64,000 nt of DNA from Spirochaetales bacterium (lineage in GTDB: Bacteria; Spirochaetota; Leptospiria; Leptospirales; Leptonemataceae): contig JACKOY010000005.1 of the NCBI GenBank assembly GCA_024233935.1, forward strand, positions 186,001 through 250,000. Direction: 5' to 3'. Below, in pieces: positions 33,373 through 42,046 of the stretch. Within the stretch, counting starts at the first letter, position 1. Every line of letters starts with the position of its first letter. The position numbers and the translations under genes were made by a program. The notes below the pieces were generated by a model. The model did not search any database, had not been told where the DNA came from, and saw only the letters and a program-made list of their open reading frames with translations.

Positions 33373-34164
33373 ATGCAGGAGAATGGCGCACAACCCACGA
33401 ACACCCCGGCGATGGAGGAACTCACCGAGCTTCCCGAAATCGGCGGTGGCATACTGGCACGCAGGCACCGTCTGGGTGCGGTCGACTGTCTGTGGCTCTT
33501 CTTCTCCCGGCCTGGACCCTACTCGGGGATGTTCTTGCGGGCCGATCGCCAGAGTCTGTGCCCGCGTTTTCGCGACCTCGACATCAAGCCCGGTGATTAC
33601 GAACTCTGGCGGCTGGCGGCCGGCCAGGAGCGCTTTGCCGATCTGAGGCCTGGCGTTGCGATTGGCTTCGAGCAGCTATTTCGCATACGGCGCCGCTACG
33701 ATCGCGCAGCCGCGCCATCGTACGACCCCGAGAACGAAACGTCCTTGTCCGTAGAGGAAGCTGCGCTCTTTTCGTGGTTGGAAAGGCTTGGATACCTGAC
33801 GAACCGACCGGGTTGGTGTTTTCAAAGACGCGGTTTTGTTGTGATCGGACTCTGGGCGCGTGCGAAGGGCGTAAGCCAGGATGCAGCTTTGCTTTCCTGT
33901 CTGGGCGAGGCGCTTCTACGGACCGATAGGGCCTTTGCAGCGCTCTGCGAACGGGCCTGGATGCGACTCGATGAAAGCAGTCGCCGGGGAATTACCGAAC
34001 AGATGCGATCCCGCTTTTATTGTGAAGATCATTCTGTTCCGGGCCTCTATATGGCCTCGGTTCTGGCCCGCTGGCCGTCCCGAACATGCCCGACCGATGT
34101 GCGGGATCCCGCAAGCAGGGCCCATCGCTACCTGGTGCGCGCCCTGGGGCGGCGCATCGCGTAA
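33373..34164 (+). CDS. Hypothetical protein
   Basis: A 263-residue protein taken from ATG 33373 (MQENGAQPTNTP); the frame is open to 33211 but the added residues are Gly/Arg-rich and look non-coding. A later ATG (33412, MEELTELPEIGGG) is an alternative. The protein is rich in Arg and aromatic residues, with RPGPYSGMFLRADRQSLCPRF, FRIRRRYDRAAAP and FSWLERLGYLTNRPGWCFQRRGFVVIGLW, and has no signal peptide or clear membrane helix. I recognise no family. It is followed, convergently, by the acyltransferase gene. Confidence 0.65.
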   Translation: MQENGAQPTNTPAMEELTELPEIGGGILARRHRLGAVDCLWLFFSRPGPYSGMFLRADRQSLCPRFRDLDIKPGDYELWRLAAGQERFADLRPGVAIGFEQLFRIRRRYDRAAAPSYDPENETSLSVEEAALFSWLERLGYLTNRPGWCFQRRGFVVIGLWARAKGVSQDAALLSCLGEALLRTDRAFAALCERAWMRLDESSRRGITEQMRSRFYCEDHSVPGLYMASVLARWPSRTCPTDVRDPASRAHRYLVRALGRRIA

Positions 34165-34182
34165 TTGGATGCAAAACACAAT

Positions 34183-35076
34183 TCAGGATTTTTGCGAAGC
34201 ACGGCTGCGCAAGACCGGCGGATGTTCGTAGCTCAACCCGCTCAGCCGCGCAAGTTCCTGCATGCGTTCATGTAGGAACCGGGCGGGGTCTTCCGGCCAG
34301 CTGTAGTCTCTTGCCGGAGACAAACGCAAAAAGAGCGTGGTGCGCAGCGAACCGGGCGCCCGTCGGTATTCGTAACCCAGACAGAGAACCTGGATCGGTA
34401 TTTCGTTTTTCTTTACCAGGCAGCGAAAGCCTGGCAATCGCCCGGGTCCGACCTCATTTTCAAAAAAGGTCTGCTCGGGATAAATCACAAGCAGACGACC
34501 GTCGTGTAGAACCCGTCTCGCCAGACGCAGGTGGGGCCGGCTTCGCATGGGACGTTCGCGGTTTATCGGAATGCCGCCGCATTTCAGGCAAAAGCCCAGA
34601 TAATGCGGGGCGACCAGCTCGTGCTTCATGATGCACCAGTTGTCGAGCCGCCGCCTGGTCAAAACCCAGGCGTAGCCCATAGGCGTATCCTCGTTGCGCT
34701 GGTGCTTTGCGAGGACCAGGACAGGACCGGATGGGGGCAGGTGTTCGAGTCCCTGGACCCGCACCCGGTAGAGCAAGCCGCCGACGTAGCGGCCCAAAAA
34801 ATACAAAAACCAGCTGGCGGCCCTGGTCTTGCCCGGGTGGGAGTTGCCGGCATAGTCAGGATGACCGTAGACCCGCCGCCCGGACGCCCTCGGGAGCGCA
34901 CTGTTCTTCGCCGGAAGGCCCACACGAACGACTGCCCTGCTACGGTTCACGCTGTAAACCGATTCCCAACACGGTCGCGTGCCAAAAAGAAAGCCCAGGA
35001 GCCAAACAAAGGGTCCGAAACTGCTCCAGATCATAGTAGCAAATGACGCCCCCAATATACTGCCGACAGCGACCAT
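34183..35076 (-). CDS. PlsC-type acyltransferase, divergent
   Basis: A 297-residue lysophospholipid acyltransferase-like protein. An N-terminal hydrophobic segment (IWSSFGPFVWLLGFLFG) and a second (ASWFLYFLGRYVGGLLYRV) precede the catalytic motif KHQRNED (His-x4-Asp) and the block INRERPMRSRPH. The usual FPEGT is YPEQT, so the Gly of the second motif is replaced by Gln, a departure that could alter acceptor binding. ATG 35076 has AGGGG upstream, but its CAT is shared with the ATG of the divergent UspA gene; M15 at 35034 is the alternative start. The acceptor could be a lysophospholipid or a glycolipid. Confidence 0.8.
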   Translation of the reverse strand: MVAVGSILGASFATMIWSSFGPFVWLLGFLFGTRPCWESVYSVNRSRAVVRVGLPAKNSALPRASGRRVYGHPDYAGNSHPGKTRAASWFLYFLGRYVGGLLYRVRVQGLEHLPPSGPVLVLAKHQRNEDTPMGYAWVLTRRRLDNWCIMKHELVAPHYLGFCLKCGGIPINRERPMRSRPHLRLARRVLHDGRLLVIYPEQTFFENEVGPGRLPGFRCLVKKNEIPIQVLCLGYEYRRAPGSLRTTLFLRLSPARDYSWPEDPARFLHERMQELARLSGLSYEHPPVLRSRASQKS

Positions 35077-35923
35077 GCCTGCAGCCCCTGATATCTACTT
35101 CGCCTACGACGGTTCGTTGAATGGCGACTGGGTGGCCCGATACGCCATTCGGGCGGCCGCGCGTATGGCGAGTCGGAAGCTGCACATCGTGCATGTGCTG
35201 GATGGTCGTCTCCCCGAAGGCGTGTTCAATGACCGCCTGATTGGCCTGGAACGGGAGTGCAAGGCACGTGACGTGGACCTGCAAACGACCATTGTTCCGC
35301 GACGCGCTGAAGTTGCAGCATCCATCGTCGAGCAGATCCCCGCCGGTCCAGGATCGTTGCTGTATTGCGGGACCCGCGCCCGATCGCGACGCGGATTCAT
35401 AGCCGGCACCGTGGCAGCCCGGCTGCTCAAGCAAAGCCATTGCCATACGATCGCAGTTCGGGTCGTAAATCCGGGCTTGCTCGGCGATCCACGCGACGTT
35501 CTGCTCCCACTTTCCGGACGCAGCGACACCATTGAGCGCTGCGTGTTTCTGGCCGAACTTTTCTTGCCGGACCTGGATTCCATACACCTGCTACGGGTCG
35601 CCACACTCTCCGGCTTCTCGTTTCACTATCTGACACGTAAGAAGGCCGCGCATCTGAAGCGGGAAATCAACGAATGGACCCGCAACGCCGCAGCCGCTCT
35701 GCGGGATCAGCTTCAAGAACGCTGCCCCCGATTAGATTATCGCGCCCAGGTTTCCGACGACTGGACGCGGGAAATTCTGGTTCAGGCAAACAAACTTAAA
35801 GCACGGATGATTCTTATGGGCGCCTCGGACCGCAGCCTCCCGGGCCGCTATCTGCACGGCAACCTGATTGAGCGTGTGCTGCGCGAGACCTCCAGCGACG
35901 TCGGAATCTATCGATTGTTATGA
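35075..35923 (+). CDS. Tandem UspA-domain universal stress protein
   Basis: A 282-residue protein with two UspA-like domains. The first begins PDIYFAYDGSLNGDWVARYAI and includes LHIVHVLDG and GSLLYCGTRARSRRGFIAGTVAARLLKQSHCHTIAVR; the second has DVLLPLSGRSDTIERCVFLAELF and ends MILMGASDRSLPGRYLHGNLIERVLRETSSDVGIYRL. The nucleotide-loop pattern G-x2-G-x9-G is only partly kept in each half. The ATG at 35075 overlaps the divergent acyltransferase ATG on a CATG. The TGA overlaps the ATG of the P-type ATPase (ATGA), so this protein is probably a regulator of, or stress partner for, the pump. Confidence 0.85.
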   Translation: MPAAPDIYFAYDGSLNGDWVARYAIRAAARMASRKLHIVHVLDGRLPEGVFNDRLIGLERECKARDVDLQTTIVPRRAEVAASIVEQIPAGPGSLLYCGTRARSRRGFIAGTVAARLLKQSHCHTIAVRVVNPGLLGDPRDVLLPLSGRSDTIERCVFLAELFLPDLDSIHLLRVATLSGFSFHYLTRKKAAHLKREINEWTRNAAAALRDQLQERCPRLDYRAQVSDDWTREILVQANKLKARMILMGASDRSLPGRYLHGNLIERVLRETSSDVGIYRLL

Positions 35924-38610
35924 GTGAACCACAACAGATTCAACACCTGCCCGTAGACCAGGTCTGCGAATGGCTGGGTTCCCGTGCGGACGGCCTCGTG
36001 ACGGCTGAGATCCAGGATCGGCTACGGGAGGTTGGTCGCAATACCTTCGAAAGGAAGGAACGCGGAAAGCATCTCCGGTCGCTGCTCAAGCAGTTCACGA
36101 ACTTTTTCACGATTCTACTCAACGTTTCGGCGGTCATTTGTTTCATCGCGGACGCCATCCAGCCGGGCGAAAGCATGAACGTACTGGGCTATGCCCTGTT
36201 CGGAGTCTCCAGCCTGAACGCCCTGTTCAGTTTCATACAGGAATATCGGGCGGAGAAAGCCATGGAAGCCCTGCAGCGCTTTTTGCCTCAGAAGGTCACG
36301 GTTCGTCGCGAAAATCAGATCATAACCGTGCTGGCCGAAGAGCTGGTCCCCGGAGATATTCTGATTCTGCATGAAGGTGATCGCATACCAGCAGATGCCC
36401 GCATCATCAAGAGTGAATCCCTCACCGTCAACAATGCGCCGCTGACGGGAGAATCGCGGGCCCAGCGCCTGCACGCCGGTCCCGTACAGTCCCGTCTGGC
36501 GGAAAGTGAAAACGTGGCTTTCGCCGGTTCCAATGTGTTGCGGGGTTCGGGCGAGGCCGTAATTTTCGCGACCGGCCTGCGCACCGAGTTCGGCAAACTC
36601 GCGCAGCTTTCGCAGGAGATCCGACGTCCTCCCTCGCCCCTGGAGCGGGAGACGGGGCACATGGTGCGGGTACTCACCGTAATTGCGACCGTCATGGGAG
36701 TCGCATTTTTCCTGTACGGAGTCTTCACGGGTCGTTCTTTGTGGGTGAATCTGGTTTTCATGATGGGCATTATCGTTGCGAATGTACCTGAGGGATTACT
36801 GCCCACCTTCACGCTGTCCCTGGCGATGGCTTCGTTACGCATGGCGCGCAAGAACGTTCTGGTAAAGGGATTGAGCTCCGTAGAAAGCCTGGGCGCCGTG
36901 CATGTGATCTGCACCGACAAGACCGGAACGCTGACTGAGAATCGACTGACCGTCACACACCTGGAAAGCCCGCTCAGAGATCAGGTTCCGGTCAGCGGTT
37001 ACGTGGAACTGTTGCGCGCCGCGATGGTGGCGTCAGAAGTTCAGGGAGGCGAAGACGGTTATACGGGCGACCCGCTCGATACGGCCATCGCACGGCGTTA
37101 TGAAGGACTCGGCCTGCCCACACCCGAATATGTGCATCGCTTTGCATTCGAAGTGGGGCTACGCCGGCAGGGAGGTGTGGAAGCGGGGGCTGGTTTTGCA
37201 GTCAAAGGCGCCTGGGAAGCCCTTCGTCCGCTGGTATCCGGTATACGTGGCCGCGAAGTCCTTCCCGCCAACGAAGAGACTCTGGCCGCAGCAGATCTCA
37301 CCGTACACCGCCTGGCAAGTCAGGGCCTGCGGGTCATCGCCGTTGCCGGGAGACGACTGACTCCCGAGGAGATGGAGCAGGCGGCCGTGCCCGCCGGACC
37401 CGGTGAAGAAGACCCCCTGCAGGCGACCCTGGAAAGCGATCTCATTCTGGAAGGATTTCTCGGAGTTGAGGATCCGCTGCGGCGAGAAGTACCGCCGGCA
37501 GTGCGCCGCTGCCATCGGGCCGGCATAGATGTGATCCTGATCACCGGCGATCATCCTGATACCGCGCTCGCGGTAGCCAGACAGAGCCGCATCGTTCCGC
37601 GGAGCGCAAGTCTGGATTCTGTTCTAACGGGTGACGTTCTGGAGAATATGACCCGGGAAGAATTGGTCGAAGCGCTGGGCAACAAGGTGCGTGTGTTCGC
37701 CCGAACGACTCCGGAACAGAAAATGAAAATTGTTTCCGCGCTCAAGGCCCGCGACCTGGTGGTGGCAATGACCGGTGACGGTGTCAATGATGCACCGGCG
37801 CTTAAGGCGGCAGACGTCGGCATTGCCATGGGAAGAGACGGCACCGATGTAGCCCGGGAGTCGGCTCAGATCATACTTCTCGATGATAACTTTGCATCAA
37901 TCGTGGCGGGCATTGAAGAAGGTCGCGCCGTGTTCGCAAACATCAAACGCTTCACGAACTACGTGCTCGTAAGCAACGGCCCGGAAATCGTTCCTTATCT
38001 GCTCTACGTCCTTTTTCCCGTGCCGCTCGCGCTATCGGTCATTCACATCCTTTCGATTGATCTCGGCACCGACATCGTTCCGTCCATGGCACTCGGCCAG
38101 GAACCACCCGATCCGGGAGAAATGGAACGCCCTCCCAGAAAGCTCAACGAAGGCCTGCTCACCCCCGCGCTGATCCTGCACAGCTACGGCTTTCTGGGGC
38201 TGATCGAAGCGGCCTGGTCGATCGGTCTTTTCTTTCTGGTGATGTTTCAGGGTGGCTGGGAGTGGGGAGAGGCTGTCGCAAATAGCGATCCGGTGTATCG
38301 GAGCGCGATGGGCATGGCGCTGGCCACAATCCTGCTGATGCAGATCGGCAATCTGATCGGTCGTCGGTATCGTAATCGCTCCGGATTGGATCGCGGCATA
38401 TTTCGTAACCGGTTGCTGATCTCCGGAATCGTCATTCAGATCGTCTTTGCGTGTGCGGTTGTCTACGCGCCGCCTTTCCACAAGGTATTCAATACACTGC
38501 CCGTTTCCCTGGAGATCTTTGCACTCGGATGGTTGGGCGTCCCTCTGATTTTTGTTTCAGACTACGTCCGCAAACAGATCGCCAGGCGCTTTTTTCAGAA
38601 CGGCCCCTGA
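35920..38610 (+). CDS. P-type cation ATPase of the P2C (Na+/K+-ATPase-like) group
   Basis: An 896-residue P-type pump. The A-domain motif is NNAPLTGES, the phosphorylation site ICTDKTGTLT (Asp333), and the hinge TGDGVNDAP (618 onwards). The ion-binding helices follow the animal Na+/K+-ATPase closely: VANVPEGLLPTFTLSLAM in M4 (Glu291), VSNGPEIVPYLL in M5 (Glu689) and SIDLGTDIVPSMALG in M6 (Asp714, Asp718), counterparts of Glu327, Glu779, Asp804 and Asp808. About ten membrane segments are visible. It should transport Na+ and/or K+, or act as a H+/K+ type pump; no beta subunit gene is seen nearby. Translation is coupled to the tandem UspA gene. Confidence 0.92.
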   Translation: MSEPQQIQHLPVDQVCEWLGSRADGLVTAEIQDRLREVGRNTFERKERGKHLRSLLKQFTNFFTILLNVSAVICFIADAIQPGESMNVLGYALFGVSSLNALFSFIQEYRAEKAMEALQRFLPQKVTVRRENQIITVLAEELVPGDILILHEGDRIPADARIIKSESLTVNNAPLTGESRAQRLHAGPVQSRLAESENVAFAGSNVLRGSGEAVIFATGLRTEFGKLAQLSQEIRRPPSPLERETGHMVRVLTVIATVMGVAFFLYGVFTGRSLWVNLVFMMGIIVANVPEGLLPTFTLSLAMASLRMARKNVLVKGLSSVESLGAVHVICTDKTGTLTENRLTVTHLESPLRDQVPVSGYVELLRAAMVASEVQGGEDGYTGDPLDTAIARRYEGLGLPTPEYVHRFAFEVGLRRQGGVEAGAGFAVKGAWEALRPLVSGIRGREVLPANEETLAAADLTVHRLASQGLRVIAVAGRRLTPEEMEQAAVPAGPGEEDPLQATLESDLILEGFLGVEDPLRREVPPAVRRCHRAGIDVILITGDHPDTALAVARQSRIVPRSASLDSVLTGDVLENMTREELVEALGNKVRVFARTTPEQKMKIVSALKARDLVVAMTGDGVNDAPALKAADVGIAMGRDGTDVARESAQIILLDDNFASIVAGIEEGRAVFANIKRFTNYVLVSNGPEIVPYLLYVLFPVPLALSVIHILSIDLGTDIVPSMALGQEPPDPGEMERPPRKLNEGLLTPALILHSYGFLGLIEAAWSIGLFFLVMFQGGWEWGEAVANSDPVYRSAMGMALATILLMQIGNLIGRRYRNRSGLDRGIFRNRLLISGIVIQIVFACAVVYAPPFHKVFNTLPVSLEIFALGWLGVPLIFVSDYVRKQIARRFFQNGP

Positions 38611-38653
38611 AAAAAGCACGCAACAAAACGCATTCGATAGACCTTCCCTGTAT

Positions 38654-39160
38654 ATGGAAAGAACACTCGAATGGGCCTCCCGGGCTACCCAACCAGCCAG
38701 CCCGGCCTGCACTCTGCTGATTCCCGGTCGCCGCCTGCGTTATCTGGGAAAGAGAAAAAAGAAATTGGGGGGAGTTGTTCGCTACTTAAGGCATCTGCTT
38801 TCCCAGGCTCCTCTTTACCGCGCCGCGGGTCTGCTTCCAAAGATTGAACGCACAACCCGATTCTACCAGCGGTCCGGGCAACTTCTGGATAAGTGGCATG
38901 TCCGTATTCCGGCTCACCACTGGACCGAGCTCAGGTGTCTTGCGGGGGGATGTGGCGTCACGATGACTCACATGTTTGTGATCCTGATGGACATCGAGAA
39001 ATCCGGCAAGCTGCGCAAGATCTGGAACCGAAAACTGCGTCCCACCGACGATCCTCCGACTCCGGTCTGGTCGAAAATCGGTTTTTGGGAGGCCCGGGTC
39101 GATCGGGACCAGGAAACCAGGCGGCATGTCGTCCTGATCGTGGAAGATCAGCCGCCGTGA
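38654..39160 (+). CDS. DUF1564-type protein, copy 2
   Basis: A 168-residue paralogue of the protein at 3418, identical in long stretches such as RIPAHHWTELRCLAGGCGVT and with the same CTLLIP, RYLxKRK and TTRFYQRSG blocks. The start at 38654 (MERTLEWASRATQP) aligns with that of copy 1. GCACGCAACAA occurs 38 bases upstream, as in copy 1, so a regulatory element may be conserved. It lies 43 bases after the P-type ATPase. Family function is unknown. Confidence 0.8.
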   Translation: MERTLEWASRATQPASPACTLLIPGRRLRYLGKRKKKLGGVVRYLRHLLSQAPLYRAAGLLPKIERTTRFYQRSGQLLDKWHVRIPAHHWTELRCLAGGCGVTMTHMFVILMDIEKSGKLRKIWNRKLRPTDDPPTPVWSKIGFWEARVDRDQETRRHVVLIVEDQPP

Positions 39161-39286
39161 GCGGAGCCAATCTGGCTTTCTTGTTGAGGGTCGGACAACG
39201 GCGAACATGCCGGCAGGATCGCACGTCCAACCAGGGAACAAGCGCAAGCCGCGATTTGTCTGCGAGCGTGGCCGGGAGCCGGAGGA

Positions 39287-40147
39287 TTGAGACTTTCACA
39301 GAATGACCAGGTGGACCCGGCGAAGGATCCGCGCCATTATCAGATCGCCTGCCTGTTGACGATGGTGGTCTACCAGAGTCTGGCCTTTGACTTCACTCTG
39401 CTGCCCGCGGAAGCTCTGCTCCTGATCGGAACGGCACTGCTGAGTCAGGCAATCTTAGGTTATGTGTTTGCGGTCAGATTTGAATGGCGGAGCGCATGCA
39501 TCAGCGGCCTTTCCCTGGTGCTGCTTTTGCGCACCGAATCTCCAGCGATGCTCGTACTGGCTCCGCTGATCGCAATTTCTTCAAAGTTTCTGATCCGCTA
39601 TCAAAACCGCCATGTATTTAACCCGACGAACCTGGCAATCATCCTGCTTCTACTGTCGGGCGCTCCGGTGTGGGTGAGTCCCGGGGCCTGGGGCAGTTCG
39701 ACAACTCTGGCCTTTCTTGCTCTGCTTGCCGGGGGGGCTGTGGTCCATAAAGCCCTGCGTCAGGACGTTACGATAGCGTTGCTGTTCTCTTATGGAGCAA
39801 TTGTAATCGGTCGGGGGCTCTTTCTCGGCGATCCGATTGCGATCGCGGTTCATCAACTTACAAACGGCACGCTGCTGATTTTTGCCTTCTTCATGATTTC
39901 CGATCCAAAGACCACGCCCGACTCGCGGGCCGGTCGGATCTTCTTCGCGGCGCTCGTGGCGGTCGGCGCGGCATTTATTCAGTTCGCGCTGTTCAGGCCG
40001 AACGGCCTGCTCTATGCTCTTGTGTTTTGCTCTCTTTTGACACCGGCCCTGAACCGCGTGCTTCCGGGCACGCGGTTCGAATGGCGAACACAAAACAAAT
40101 CAGGGCCGGAAAGCTGGCCTACAATTCCAACCGGAGTACATCCATGA
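39287..40147 (+). CDS. RnfD/NqrB-like membrane protein
   Basis: A 286-residue polytopic protein with about nine membrane segments. HVFNPTNLAIILLLL and FFMISDPKTTPDSRAGR are the signatures shared with RnfD/NqrB, the quinone-side membrane subunit of the Rnf and Na+-NQR complexes; in those families the loops read NPAA/NPTN and D-P-x-T-x-P. No other Rnf or Nqr subunit is in the window, so it may be a stand-alone relative, perhaps carrying flavin. TTG 39287 with GGGAG nine bases upstream is used; GTG 39311 is an alternative. Its stop overlaps the next ATG (ATGA), coupling it to a DUF2330 protein. Confidence 0.8.
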   Translation: MRLSQNDQVDPAKDPRHYQIACLLTMVVYQSLAFDFTLLPAEALLLIGTALLSQAILGYVFAVRFEWRSACISGLSLVLLLRTESPAMLVLAPLIAISSKFLIRYQNRHVFNPTNLAIILLLLSGAPVWVSPGAWGSSTTLAFLALLAGGAVVHKALRQDVTIALLFSYGAIVIGRGLFLGDPIAIAVHQLTNGTLLIFAFFMISDPKTTPDSRAGRIFFAALVAVGAAFIQFALFRPNGLLYALVFCSLLTPALNRVLPGTRFEWRTQNKSGPESWPTIPTGVHP

Positions 40148-41475
40148 ACCAACCATTAAATTTCGTAAAAATCGCAATGATCGCATTGATCGTGGGCGCG
40201 GTTGCCCTTTTCTCCCGCGAGATTCTGGCGTTTTGTGGATTCTACGTCGCCCGGGCAGAAACGAATCTATTCAACAAAGCATCGCGCGTTGTTCTGGTAC
40301 GAAACGAAAACCGCACCGTCCTTACCATGGCCAACGATTATCAAGGAGAACTCAAAGACTTTGCGATCGTAATACCGGTGCCGGTTGTGCTTGAGCGCGA
40401 ACAAATTCACGTAACCGAACCGGCCCTGCTTGATCACCTGGACGCCTACTCGGCGCCGCGTCTTGTGGAATACTTCGACGCCGACCCATGCCGCCGGGTC
40501 TACTACGACGATGTTCGCCGAACGGACGTGCCCACCGAGGAGGGCACCGGGGGCGGAGCCGACGAAAGCAACAGCCTCGGAGTGACAGTCGAAGCACGCT
40601 ACACGGTCGGAGAATATGACATCCTGATTCTGAGCGCTACAGAAAGTTCCGGCCTGGAGTCCTGGCTCCGGCAAAACGGTTACCGCATCCCGTCCGGGGC
40701 CGGTCCGGTGCTGGCGTCTTACCTGCGCCAGAACCTGAAGTTTTTCGTCGCACGCGTCAACCTTGAAGAACAATCTGCGACGGGTTACACCTACCTTCGA
40801 CCTCTGCAGATCGCGTACGAATCACCTCGTTTCATGCTGCCGATCCGGCTGGGCACAGTGAACGCGAACGGGCCTCAGGAACTCTTTGTTTTTGCTCTCA
40901 CACAAAATGGCCGGGTGGAAACCACGAACTATCGTACGGTGCGCCTTCCCTCAGGCAGCGAACTCCCGGCCTATATTAAAAACGACTTCGGCCGGTTCTA
41001 TCGCGCCATGTTTGAGCGTCAGGTGGAGCGCGAGAACATGCGGGCTGTTTTCCTGGAGTACGCCTGGGACATGCGCTGGTGCGACCCCTGCGCTGCGGAC
41101 CCCCTTTCGAGCACACAGTTGCAGGAACTCGGGGTTTTCTGGCTGAACGACGGCGGGGGCTCTGCCCCGCCGGTCTTTCTTACGCGATTGCATTTACGCT
41201 ACACCGCTTCCAGTTTTCCAGACGATCTCGCGTTTCAGGAAACCAGCGACCGTACCAACTTCCAGGGACGCTACGTGATTCGTCATGCCTACACGGGTTC
41301 TTCACGCTGCGAAGCCTACGACCAGTACGTTCGTTCCCTCGGACCACGACGAGATGCAGAAGCAGCTACTCTGGCAAACCTGACCGGCTGGCCTATGTCC
41401 GAAATCCGAGAGCACATGGGCCCCATGCAAACGCCGGCGCCGACCGAACCCTGGTGGCGGCGCCTCTGGCGTTGA
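40144..41475 (+). CDS. DUF2330-family envelope protein
   Basis: A 443-residue protein with an N-terminal hydrophobic anchor (IAMIALIVGAVALFSREILAF) and the DUF2330 start CGFYVARAETNLFNKASRVVLVRNENRTVLTMANDYQG, followed by FAIVIPVPVV and a long beta-rich domain with paired cysteines (DPCRRVYYDD; MRWCDPCAADP; SSRCEAYD). It is probably exported and held by its N-terminal helix. The family function is unknown. ATG 40144 overlaps the stop of the RnfD-like gene, and this pairing suggests that the two proteins work as a unit in the envelope. Confidence 0.85.
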   Translation: MNQPLNFVKIAMIALIVGAVALFSREILAFCGFYVARAETNLFNKASRVVLVRNENRTVLTMANDYQGELKDFAIVIPVPVVLEREQIHVTEPALLDHLDAYSAPRLVEYFDADPCRRVYYDDVRRTDVPTEEGTGGGADESNSLGVTVEARYTVGEYDILILSATESSGLESWLRQNGYRIPSGAGPVLASYLRQNLKFFVARVNLEEQSATGYTYLRPLQIAYESPRFMLPIRLGTVNANGPQELFVFALTQNGRVETTNYRTVRLPSGSELPAYIKNDFGRFYRAMFERQVERENMRAVFLEYAWDMRWCDPCAADPLSSTQLQELGVFWLNDGGGSAPPVFLTRLHLRYTASSFPDDLAFQETSDRTNFQGRYVIRHAYTGSSRCEAYDQYVRSLGPRRDAEAATLANLTGWPMSEIREHMGPMQTPAPTEPWWRRLWR

Positions 41476-41526
41476 GCCAGTGCTTTCCGTCTTGACCGGA
41501 AGAAACATGCGCTGCACGATCAGGAA

Positions 41527-42030
41527 ATGAAACCATATATACGTTCTGCCCCGGCGATGGCGCTCGCTTTCTTTTTTGGTCTTGCGTGCCCGGCCCAGGC
41601 CGAGTATCCAGAGTCCGTTCGGTTTTTGGGCAGTCTCTGGACCACCGCCAATTTTCAGGATCTGGGTGTTCGCTCGCTGCGTGAATACACCACCGGCGAC
41701 GAAACGGTGCAATCCTGGACCCGATTACTTTCCGTGGTCCGCAGCCAGGGCCAGATGACCACCGGCACATTATGGAGCAGCGTCCGGACTCAATTTCTAG
41801 CGCAGTCCTGCCCGGAGGCCGATTTACAGAACCTCGGCCAGACTGAAAACGATCTCTACTACCTGCGGGATTATCGGCGCTGCCGTGAACCCTCGCCCGA
41901 GATAAACATGGTACGGGTGACGAACCATGGTGGGCAGATCATTGCGATCGTTTATGCGACCCGCTCCGGAATCGAAGCTGACGAGGCGGCCGAATTAATG
42001 GACGAGCTGGATCGATTTCCTCTGGAATAA
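41527..42030 (+). CDS. Small exported hypothetical protein
   Basis: A 167-residue protein with a clear signal peptide (MKPYIRSAPAMALAFFFGLACPAQA, cleavage after AQA). The mature part is about 140 residues and has two cysteines (QSCPEAD, YRRCREP), which could form a disulphide. No known domain is visible. It lies 51 bases after the DUF2330 gene in the same direction and is likely the third gene of that operon. Confidence 0.72.
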   Translation: MKPYIRSAPAMALAFFFGLACPAQAEYPESVRFLGSLWTTANFQDLGVRSLREYTTGDETVQSWTRLLSVVRSQGQMTTGTLWSSVRTQFLAQSCPEADLQNLGQTENDLYYLRDYRRCREPSPEINMVRVTNHGGQIIAIVYATRSGIEADEAAELMDELDRFPLE

Positions 42031-42046
42031 CTTCGCAGAGCGGGCC

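Noticed and set aside
33101..33646. ORFs through the hairpin region before 33373
   Set aside because: They overlap each other and the better frame at 33373, have no ribosome site, and read as Arg/Pro/Gly-rich noise from GC-rich DNA.
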